Of a stretch of DNA of 7,384 nt, positions 1 to 5,127 are shown one piece after another. The number at the start of each line of letters is the position of its first letter. The first letter of the stretch is position 1. The notes below the pieces were generated by a model. It was not told the DNA's origin and searched no databases. It saw only the letters and a list, made by a program, of their open reading frames with translations. Origin of the DNA: Paraglaciecola arctica (GTDB taxonomy: Bacteria; Pseudomonadota; Gammaproteobacteria; Enterobacterales; Alteromonadaceae); the NCBI GenBank assembly GCA_003232445.1, contig QIJM01000327.1, positions 1 to 7,384 of the forward strand. Direction: 5' to 3'. The translations under genes and the position numbers were made by a program.

Positions 1-327
1 TTACTACCTATTCTTATCCCACTTATTCCTTTTGTTGGCGCTTCATTTTTTGCTCAAGATTGGTTTGAAAGAAGTATTTTGTCACTTTCGATGATCATTG
101 GCTTTTGGGCGTTGTTTTCTGGGTTCTATCGTTACCACAGACAGCTTTATCCGTTATACAGTTTAGTATTGGGCGGTTTGATTTATTGGAATAAAGATAT
201 GTTTGGCGAGTCTTACGAACCTTTCACTATTGCTATTGGTGCGTTATTAATTGTTGGCGCGCATGTAGTGAATTTGAAACTATGTCAGAGCTGTCAAGAC
301 TGTGGATCTGGATGCATTAGTTCTTAG
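1..327 (+). CDS. MerC domain-containing membrane protein (3' part, 5' end outside window)
   Basis: The frame is open from base 1 to the TAG at 325-327, so 108 residues are visible and the start lies upstream. Four hydrophobic stretches are seen (about residues 1-18, 28-45, 50-64 and 75-92). The short basic loop RYHRQLYPL after the second stretch and the ending VVNLKLCQSC fit the MerC family of small four-helix inner-membrane proteins. MerC in mercury operons imports Hg(II), but many chromosomal MerC-domain proteins stand alone and have no proven substrate. The tail is Cys-rich (C95, C98, C101, C105, counted from base 1), suggesting metal binding. The paired cysteines expected in the first helix would lie outside the window. 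No merR, merA, merT or merP is visible nearby, so a mercury role is not supported by context. The family call is by recognition of pattern only. Confidence 0.75.
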   Translation, partial: LLPILIPLIPFVGASFFAQDWFERSILSLSMIIGFWALFSGFYRYHRQLYPLYSLVLGGLIYWNKDMFGESYEPFTIAIGALLIVGAHVVNLKLCQSCQDCGSGCISS

Positions 328-347
328 CCTTTATTAAGCGTTTGCCG

Positions 348-440
348 CTAGTACCAATTTAGCTTACTAAACACCCCATCTACTCCCCAAGCTTGCAATC
401 TAAGCAGGTCTTCAGGTTCATCAACCGTATATACCCAAAA
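348..440 (-). pseudogene. C-terminal remnant of a glycerophosphodiester phosphodiesterase (GDPD/UgpQ-like)
   Basis: Read on the minus strand, codons from 440 down to the TAG at 348-350 give 30 residues: FWVYTVDEPEDLLRLQAW followed by GVDGVFSKLNWY. This matches the closing segment of GDPD-family TIM barrels, where the last strand reads roughly V-W-T-V-N-D-P-E-D, then a helix, then G-V-D-G-I. The frame is closed upstream by TGA at 441-443, inside the adjoining palindromic repeat, and no continuation is recognised on the far side of the repeat (558-601). The rest of the gene, normally about 240 residues or more, is missing. The typical final T-D-x-P is replaced by SKLNW. I infer a gene destroyed by deletion and/or repeat insertion. 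The family assignment rests on a short segment. Confidence 0.6.
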
Positions 441-557
441 TCATTGGAACTGCATGGCGGCGGCAAACGAATGAGACCCCACGAGCTTAGTCCACTAAGT
501 GATTGGGGCGAATGAGTGCAGCCAACAAACAGGCAGTTTTAAGGATGACGGGTATAT
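429..557. repeat. Imperfect palindromic intergenic repeat, about 129 bp (MITE/REP-like)
   Basis: The ends are inverted: ATATACCC at 429-436 against GGGTATAT at 550-557. The arms extend imperfectly inward (429-453 against 533-557, 19 of 25 positions matching). The centre is a perfect hairpin, CTTAGT-CC-ACTAAG at 486-499. CCCCA and TGGGG flank it (477-481 and 504-508), and CGAATGAG occurs as a direct repeat at 468-475 and 509-516. No ORF lies inside. From memory, related ATACCCGTCATCC...GGGTAT elements are scattered between genes of Shewanella, Colwellia and Glaciecola relatives, but no search was run and the window holds only one copy. The element could fold as RNA and serve as a bidirectional terminator between convergent genes. 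Confidence 0.65.
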
Positions 558-601
558 TACAAAAGCCTAATCAACAAAACTAATCTCAGCATAGGTGTTG
601 T

Positions 602-1468
602 TTATTTACTGTGAAATTTTTGAGTGTTAATGGTTTCATAAACAGCAGCGGATATCACCAATAATCCACCGACTATAGTTTGCCATCTAGGTTGTTCATC
701 TAACACTAATATCGCAAGGGTTACACCGTAAAGTGGTTGCATGCAGGCTATAAGCGAAAAGGTTTTGGCACGTAAATGTTTAAGGCTTGCAGCAATTAAA
801 GCATGGGGCAAAGCGGTTAAAAACACACCCAGAATAATCAGGCCGATATAGGTCTCTTGGCTGGCCTTAAATAACTCATCACTTGAAAAAAAGCTAAGAG
901 AGATAAAAATCACCAAAGTTTGATAGGCCATGGCGTGAGCACCAGAGTAGTGAGAAAAGTGTTTTCGGTGCACCAAGTTTCTAAAAGCATACAAAACGGC
1001 TGAACATATACCAATTAACACACCTTGAGTGATTTCGTTTTCTAAAGAAATTTCGGGCACTATCAGGTAAATACCAAAAAGCACAACAAGGGCGCTGACT
1101 ACGTCTTGCCAAACTAAACGTATACCCTCAAAAAAGGGTTCTAAAAGCACGGTCATTACGGGGAATGTGAATAACGCTATCATACCCACCGATACCGATG
1201 AGTACTGCATGGCGGCAAAATAACTTACCCAATGAGCCGCCATTAGAAGACCTAAAAACAGCGCGACTAAATAATCTTTTTTACTGTCTAAACGTATGGA
1301 CTTTCTAAATAATTTGACTATACCAAACAACATAATGCAGGCAACAGCAGCACGGCCAAAGGTAATGTCTACGGCAGATAAGGGCAGAAGTTTAGAGAAT
1401 AATGCTGTAGCGCCCAGCAATGCCATGGTGACATGCAGGGACCACAGACTTTTTTTGACGGGATCCAC
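602..1468 (-). CDS. EamA/DMT-superfamily inner-membrane transporter
   Basis: The 288-residue protein has about ten hydrophobic helices in two EamA halves (roughly residues 10-137 and 147-281). The first half ends with the typical Y-S-S-V-S-V-G-M-I-A-L-F-T-F-P segment (89-103). The second has L-R-A-K-T-F-S-L-I-A-C-M-Q-P-L-Y-G (232-248) followed by L-D-E-Q-P (256-260), as in drug/metabolite exporters. The substrate cannot be told from sequence. The GTG start at 1466-1468 is chosen because the next in-frame ATG (codon 15) would cut into the first helix, and because it lies 3 nt after the psd stop with a weak GAG six bases upstream. Translation therefore probably depends on psd (translational coupling). 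In E. coli the gene after psd is the channel gene mscM, so this partner differs. The gene ends close to the palindromic repeat, which may help end transcription. Confidence 0.85.
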   Translation of the reverse strand: MDPVKKSLWSLHVTMALLGATALFSKLLPLSAVDITFGRAAVACIMLFGIVKLFRKSIRLDSKKDYLVALFLGLLMAAHWVSYFAAMQYSSVSVGMIALFTFPVMTVLLEPFFEGIRLVWQDVVSALVVLFGIYLIVPEISLENEITQGVLIGICSAVLYAFRNLVHRKHFSHYSGAHAMAYQTLVIFISLSFFSSDELFKASQETYIGLIILGVFLTALPHALIAASLKHLRAKTFSLIACMQPLYGVTLAILVLDEQPRWQTIVGGLLVISAAVYETINTQKFHSK

Positions 1469-1471
1469 GGG

Positions 1472-2332
1472 TTACTCTGTTATTGTTGCGAAAACGTCGC
1501 CGAGGCGCGTAACGTCACCTGCCTTTAGAGCAGTAAATTCAATGGTGTCAGCTTCGAAGCAAGCCACAATAGTTGAGCCGAGTTTAAACAAACCCATCTC
1601 TTCGCCTTTTTTGATAAAGACCGAGTTATCACCTTCGTTAGGATATTGCCAATGTAAGACGTTTTTACCCGCTGGAGGTGACACAGTGCCTGCCCATTTT
1701 GTCTCAATGCTGGCAACAATAGTCGCGCCGACCAAGACCATGGCCATTTTACCTATTTCAGTATCGAAAATAGCCACTACGCGTTCGTTTCTGGCAAATA
1801 ATTCAGGTACACGTTGCGCAGTAAGAGGGCTAACTGAAAACAGCTCACCAGGCACATAAATCATGTCGGTAAGCTGCCCGTCTATCGGCATGTGAATACG
1901 GTGGTAATCTTTAGGGGAAAGGTAAATCGTGGCAAATTTCCCATCCAAAAATGGCTTTGCAAGTTCAGGTTTACCACCTAGCAAAGTGGTTAAACTATAG
2001 TCATGGCCTTTAGCTTGGAAAATAGCATCGTGCTCAATATCGCCTAGTTGGCTCACTGCCCCATCTACAGGCAACGCGAGTTGTTTTTCATCTTGGCAAA
2101 TCGACCTTGCATCGGCTTTGAGTTGCCGAGTGAAAAAAGCGTTAAATGATGAATAGGACTCAGGATCAGACTCAAGTGCTTCAGACATATCAACTTTATA
2201 TTGTTTAATAAAAAGTTTAATAATGGTTGTAGTCAATACACCGGCTTGTGCCGCAGCTAGAGTGCCTACCAAACGAGATAACAGGTGTTTTGGGGTAATA
2301 TATTGCAGAGCAATTTTTAACGAATTAAACAA
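1472..2332 (-). CDS. psd: Phosphatidylserine decarboxylase proenzyme
   Basis: Psd converts phosphatidylserine to phosphatidylethanolamine plus CO2 at the inner membrane. It is made as a proenzyme that cleaves itself at an LGST motif, turning the serine into the pyruvoyl cofactor of the small alpha chain. Here LGST is at residues 251-254 (cleavage between G252 and S253), leaving an alpha chain of 34 residues. The charge-relay residues are visible: D90 in PVDG, H144 and H147 in YHRIHMP. The N-terminus MFNSLKIALQYI aligns with E. coli MLNSFKLSLQYI, which supports the TTG start at 2330-2332; AGGA lies 8 nt upstream of it. The protein is 286 residues against 322 in E. coli, lacking only the acidic C-terminal extension. 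It lies downstream of rsgA with about 160 bp between, and three bases before the EamA gene. Confidence 0.96.
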   Translation of the reverse strand: MFNSLKIALQYITPKHLLSRLVGTLAAAQAGVLTTTIIKLFIKQYKVDMSEALESDPESYSSFNAFFTRQLKADARSICQDEKQLALPVDGAVSQLGDIEHDAIFQAKGHDYSLTTLLGGKPELAKPFLDGKFATIYLSPKDYHRIHMPIDGQLTDMIYVPGELFSVSPLTAQRVPELFARNERVVAIFDTEIGKMAMVLVGATIVASIETKWAGTVSPPAGKNVLHWQYPNEGDNSVFIKKGEEMGLFKLGSTIVACFEADTIEFTALKAGDVTRLGDVFATITE

Positions 2333-2425
2333 AGTAACTTTCCTAATGAACTGACTTTACCGCTAAGAATTGTACCGTAATAATCTTGGTTTTGCGCTCT
2401 TCACTAAGTTCAATAGGCTATATGC

Positions 2426-2490
2426 TAGTCTATTTTGCAGACTATATTTATGGGTAGATTGGTGGACAAACACTGACAGTGCATATAGTC
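2426..2490 (-). promoter_or_regulatory. Candidate psd promoter with overlapping inverted repeats
   Basis: On the minus strand TTGTCC (2469-2464) and TATAGT (2446-2441) are separated by 17 bp, a fair sigma-70 promoter that would give a leader of roughly 100 nt before psd. The -10 box sits in an inverted repeat, TAGTCT-ATTTTGC-AGACTA (2426-2444). GACTATAT (2440-2447) is mirrored by ATATAGTC (2483-2490), and CACTGACAGTG (2471-2481) is an 11-bp dyad just upstream of the -35 box. These could be operator sites. In E. coli psd is under sigma-E and CpxR control, but I see no convincing site for either here. Confidence 0.35.
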
Positions 2491-2491
2491 A

Positions 2492-3526
2492 TCACACCTT
2501 TGTATGTGCTGGGCGTAGCTCGTCCATATTCAACAATATTTTATGATAACTTTGATAACGTTGTGGGCTTATTTTTCCTTCATCAACTGCCGTCTTAATG
2601 AGGCAGCCGGGATCATTAGCATGTTTACAATCTCGAAATTTACAGCCACCTAAATAGTCTCTGAATTCTCTAAACCCATTCGTCAGCCTTTCTGCAGGCA
2701 GATGCCATAAGGCAAATTCGCGTACACCAGGAGAATCAATCAAATCACCGCCAGCAGGAAAATGCAGTAATTTTGCGGTTGTAGTGGTGTGTTGACCTAG
2801 CCCTGAATTGTCTGAAATGTCGCCAATAATTTCGTCAGCTTCTGGCAATAGCTCATTGATTAAACTTGATTTCCCTACACCTGACTGACCAACAAATACA
2901 CTGATCTTATCTTTTAAGCATGTTGCAAGTTCATCAAGCCCAGTCATAGTTTTACAACTGGTATAGATAATCTGGTAGCCAATATCACGATAAATATTCA
3001 GCTGGTTTTCTACTTCAATCAGTTGTTGCGAGTCAAGTAACTCGACTTTGTTTAATAATACTATCGGCGTAATTTCCACGTCTTCTGCCGCCACTAGATA
3101 TCTGTCGATAATATTCAGGGATAAGCTAGGTAACACCGAACTAACGATGATTATTTGATCGATGTTAGCGGCTACAGGTTTAACCCCATCATAAAAATCA
3201 GGGCGGGTGAGAACGGATTTTCTGTCTTGAACAATCTCAATCACACCACTGATAGTTAATGTCTGGTCTTTTCCCGGCCTAAATAATACGTCGTCGCCAC
3301 ACACCACACTATTAATGGTGCGCCGCATATGGCACCTGTGGACTACTCCTGCACTGTCTTCAACATCTGCATGTTTGCCAAATCGGCCTATTACGCGTCC
3401 ACTTTGTTGCTCGCCCAACTGATTATCTTCAATTTCGTTTGGCTTGGCACCGCTTGAAAGACGCTTCGAGCGATTTACTGAGACTTGTCGTTTTTGCCGA
3501 TCTGTTAACTTTGGTTTTTTAGCCAC
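2492..3526 (-). CDS. rsgA: Small-subunit biogenesis GTPase RsgA (YjeQ/EngC)
   Basis: RsgA is a circularly permuted GTPase that binds late 30S precursors and checks the decoding centre before release. Numbering from the chosen start (344 residues): OB-fold about 42-105 (RFGKHADV, HRCHMRRT), then the G motifs in permuted order G4 NKVE (159-162), G1 GQSGVGKS (213-220), G2 HTTTT (246-250), G3 DSPG (264-267). A C-terminal zinc site follows: C295, C300, H302, C308. G4 has Glu where NKxD is usual. The GTG start at 3524-3526 is chosen because VAKKPKLTDRQKRQV aligns with E. coli MSKNKLSKGQQRRV. The frame stays open further up to a TTG at 3592 and an ATG at 3565, but those 22 or 13 extra residues look unlike the family. 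The ribosome binding site is weak, so the start is less certain than the gene. Confidence 0.95.
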   Translation of the reverse strand: MAKKPKLTDRQKRQVSVNRSKRLSSGAKPNEIEDNQLGEQQSGRVIGRFGKHADVEDSAGVVHRCHMRRTINSVVCGDDVLFRPGKDQTLTISGVIEIVQDRKSVLTRPDFYDGVKPVAANIDQIIIVSSVLPSLSLNIIDRYLVAAEDVEITPIVLLNKVELLDSQQLIEVENQLNIYRDIGYQIIYTSCKTMTGLDELATCLKDKISVFVGQSGVGKSSLINELLPEADEIIGDISDNSGLGQHTTTTAKLLHFPAGGDLIDSPGVREFALWHLPAERLTNGFREFRDYLGGCKFRDCKHANDPGCLIKTAVDEGKISPQRYQSYHKILLNMDELRPAHTKV

Positions 3527-3573
3527 GTTTATCTTTGCTGTAATTAATACAATTTCTTGTATCATGTTAACGT

Positions 3574-3603
3574 TTGAAGAGACGGATACCAAATCATTAA
3601 TGT
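3574..3603 (+). promoter_or_regulatory. Candidate orn promoter
   Basis: TTGAAG (3574-3579) and TAATGT (3598-3603) are spaced 18 bp apart in the divergent gap between rsgA and orn, giving a leader of about 30 nt. The match is moderate. The divergent layout requires a plus-strand promoter here, but the exact boxes are a guess. No equally good minus-strand promoter for rsgA was found. Confidence 0.3.
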
Positions 3604-3642
3604 ATTTGTTGCTCGCCCGATAGTTTTCACCTAGGAGTCTAC

Positions 3643-4188
3643 ATGTCAGTAAACAACGAAAATTTAGTTTGGATCGATATGGAAATGACGGGGCTTGAGC
3701 CTGAAACCGATGTAGTCTTGGAAATTGCCACCATAGTCACAGATAAGAATTTGAATATATTGGCTGAAGGGCCAGTATTAGCAATTTATCAGCCTGATGA
3801 AGTACTCAATGGTATGGATCAATGGTGCATAGATACCCATGGCAAATCAGGTCTAACCAAGCGTTGTCATAATAGTCAAGTTAACGAACAACAGGCGGTA
3901 GAACAAACCATCGCATTTTTACAAGGTTTTGTACCTAAGGGCATATCTCCGTTATGTGGCAACACCATAGGTCAAGATCGCCGCTTTTTAGTCAAATATA
4001 TGTCTGAGCTTGAACAATACTTTCATTATAGAAGTGTTGATGTCAGTACTATTAAAGAGTTGGTGCGTCGCTGGAAACCTGAATTGCTTGACGGTTTCCA
4101 TAAAAAGGGTGTGCATCTGGCGCTGGATGACATACGCGAGTCTATCGCCGAAATGGTTTATTACCGTCAACATGTATTCACTATTTAA
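3643..4188 (+). CDS. orn: Oligoribonuclease, DEDDh 3'-5' exoribonuclease
   Basis: Orn degrades the 2-5 nt (especially dinucleotide) products of RNA decay and of cyclic-di-GMP breakdown to mononucleotides, and is often essential in gammaproteobacteria. The 181-residue length equals that of E. coli Orn. All DEDDh catalytic residues are present at the family positions: D12 and E14 in WIDMEMTGL, D112 in GNTIGQDRRF, H158, and D163 in HLALDDIRES. The start is firm: ATG at 3643 with AGGAG at 3633-3637, five bases upstream. The gene is divergent from rsgA, as in enterics (psd-rsgA on one side, orn on the other). The DUF4442 gene follows 65 bp downstream and may be co-transcribed, since no terminator is visible between them. 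Confidence 0.97.
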   Translation: MSVNNENLVWIDMEMTGLEPETDVVLEIATIVTDKNLNILAEGPVLAIYQPDEVLNGMDQWCIDTHGKSGLTKRCHNSQVNEQQAVEQTIAFLQGFVPKGISPLCGNTIGQDRRFLVKYMSELEQYFHYRSVDVSTIKELVRRWKPELLDGFHKKGVHLALDDIRESIAEMVYYRQHVFTI

Positions 4189-4253
4189 CTTAAGGCTTGA
4201 ATAAATGCCCAACAAGTTCATAATTATCACTGGTCTAACCAGAGGTGTCAGTC

Positions 4254-4748
4254 ATGGTTGTAATAAACCCATTAAGAACGTTTGTTGACAAAGTAAATCA
4301 ATACCCTACTTGGCTGAGTGCGAAGCTCATAACGTGGGCGTTTAGATACAAAGTCAAACTTGCGGGCACCACTGGTATAGAAGTGCTGCATACAGACGGT
4401 AAAACGGCGACATATCGTCAGAAAAATCGTCGTAAAGCTCAAAACCATATAGGTAGCATACATGCAGCTGCGATGGCGCTGTTGGCTGAGTCATGCACAG
4501 GGTTTATTGTTGGGATTAATTTGCCAGGTGACAAGTTACCTTTGATTAAACGTATGAACTTAAATTACGTCAAACGTGCGACTGGTTGCATGACGGCTGT
4601 AGCCAGTTTAACAGACGAACAAATTGCCTTGATGCAAACCGCTGATAAAGGTGAGGTGAATGTCAAAGTACAGGTCACCGATGCCATAGGGATCGAGCCG
4701 TTAGAATGTGAGATGATTTGGGCTTGGGTTTCCAAAAAACAAGTTTAG
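4254..4748 (+). CDS. DUF4442 family hotdog-fold protein (putative acyl-CoA thioesterase-like)
   Basis: The 164-residue protein shows a hotdog-fold thioesterase core. N-H-I-G-S-I-H-A-A-A-M-A-L-L-A-E-S (about residues 64-80) is the characteristic Asn...His helix segment of PaaI/YiiD-type proteins, followed by strand-rich sequence (ASLTDEQIALM, VNVKVQVTDAIG, EMIWAWVSKK). DUF4442 proteins are presumed to act on acyl-CoA thioesters, but their substrates are mostly unknown. The ATG at 4254-4256 is preferred over the in-frame GTG at 4245 because AGAGG (4241-4245) sits 8 nt before the ATG and overlaps the GTG. A small hairpin, CTGGT-CTA-ACCAG (4230-4242), touches that ribosome binding site. The placement after orn suggests shared transcription but gives no functional clue. 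Confidence 0.82.
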   Translation: MVVINPLRTFVDKVNQYPTWLSAKLITWAFRYKVKLAGTTGIEVLHTDGKTATYRQKNRRKAQNHIGSIHAAAMALLAESCTGFIVGINLPGDKLPLIKRMNLNYVKRATGCMTAVASLTDEQIALMQTADKGEVNVKVQVTDAIGIEPLECEMIWAWVSKKQV

Positions 4749-4825
4749 TTTAAGTCGTCTGTTTTTATGCGACCCATAAAGGTTTGATTCAGTTTTCAGA
4801 CTCATTAGAAATATCCAGCATTTAA

Positions 4826-4957
4826 ATTAAAAGAATCATCCCAAAGCAGTTGAAATATTTTGGTTTTAATGATGGTCAGATTGACCCCCAGACTATCGAG
4901 CAAGATGATTTGGAAGTAGAAATCGATGACGACTGGACAATTGTGAATAAGATGTAA
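4826..4957 (+). pseudogene. Orphan 3' ORF fragment of an unidentified protein
   Basis: Between in-frame TAA at 4823-4825 and TAA at 4955-4957 lie 43 codons reading IKRIIPKQLKYFGFNDGQ, then IDPQTIEQDDLEVEIDDD, then WTIVNKM. The composition is protein-like: mixed, acidic at the end (DDLEVEIDDDW), with few AT-driven Ile/Phe/Asn/Lys runs compared with the surrounding DNA. There is no ATG near its beginning. A TTG at 4850 exists but has no ribosome binding site. I do not recognise the family. The most likely reading is the surviving C-terminus of a lost gene that once stood upstream of ilvI. A small expressed protein from TTG or a chance open frame are alternatives. Confidence 0.35.
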
Positions 4958-5002
4958 TACTATCCTAAAATACATCATTAAACACTGCAATATTAGTATT
5001 TT

Positions 5003-5030
5003 TATCCTAATATATGCATATATTGGGATA
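5003..5030. promoter_or_regulatory. Operator-like 28-bp palindrome upstream of ilvIH
   Basis: The arms TATCCTAATATATG (5003-5016) and CATATATTGGGATA (5017-5030) are complementary except for one T/G position, and the inner 16 bp are perfectly symmetric. The centre lies about 76 bp before the predicted ilvI transcription start, a usual place for a regulator site. A further direct copy of the half-site TATCCTAA lies at 4961-4968, 42 bp (four helical turns) upstream of the left arm. Lrp controls ilvIH in E. coli and binds AT-rich dyads, so Lrp or another dimeric regulator is plausible but unproven. Confidence 0.4.
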
Positions 5031-5057
5031 TACATCTCACTTTTGTCTATTTTCGTG

Positions 5058-5086
5058 TTTAAATTTCCTAATCGCTCACGTATAGT
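5058..5086 (+). promoter_or_regulatory. Probable sigma-70 promoter of ilvIH
   Basis: TTTAAA (5058-5063) and TATAGT (5081-5086) match the consensus at 4/6 and 5/6 positions with an ideal 17-bp spacer. Transcription would start near 5093, leaving a leader of about 35 nt that contains GGAG at 5116-5119. Such a short leader leaves no room for attenuation by a leader peptide. Confidence 0.55.
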
Positions 5087-5127
5087 GCGCCTTTATTTTT
5101 AATTAATATATTTCTGGAGTGATTCTG

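Larger units (their letters stand above)
4749..5127. other. Long intergenic region before ilvI
   Basis: This 379-bp AT-rich stretch holds no complete gene. It contains a 43-codon ORF fragment (4826-4957), two copies of TATCCTAA and a large palindrome (4961-5036), a sigma-70 promoter (5058-5086) and the ilvI leader. Positions 4749-4825 show nothing recognisable. A minus-strand reading frame across 4805-5035 is AT-driven and has no protein-like features. No Leu/Val/Ile-rich leader peptide or attenuator-type terminator is seen. Confidence 0.7.

Noticed and set aside
1296..1859. 187-codon plus-strand open frame across the EamA and psd genes
   Set aside because: It lies antisense to two well-supported genes, spans their junction, has no family-like motifs, and arises from their codon structure.
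2392..2417. Possible sigma-E promoter for psd (GAACTT on the minus strand)
   Set aside because: The -35-like GAACTT is present, but no TCAAA/TCTGA-like -10 occurs at the right distance.
3527..3592. Upstream TTG (3592) or ATG (3565) as the rsgA start
   Set aside because: The added residues do not resemble RsgA N-termini; family alignment begins at the GTG at 3526.
4749..4790. Possible rho-independent terminator after the DUF4442 gene (GTCG...CGAC)
   Set aside because: The stem is only 4 bp with a long loop, and the T-run lies in the loop rather than after the stem.
4805..5035. 76-codon minus-strand open frame before ilvI
   Set aside because: It is dominated by Ile, Leu, Phe and Tyr from AT-rich DNA, has no ribosome binding site, and runs through the palindrome; no domain is recognisable.
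5119..5121. GTG as the ilvI start
   Set aside because: It overlaps the GGAG ribosome binding site; the ATG at 5128 has correct spacing and matches the E. coli IlvI N-terminus.
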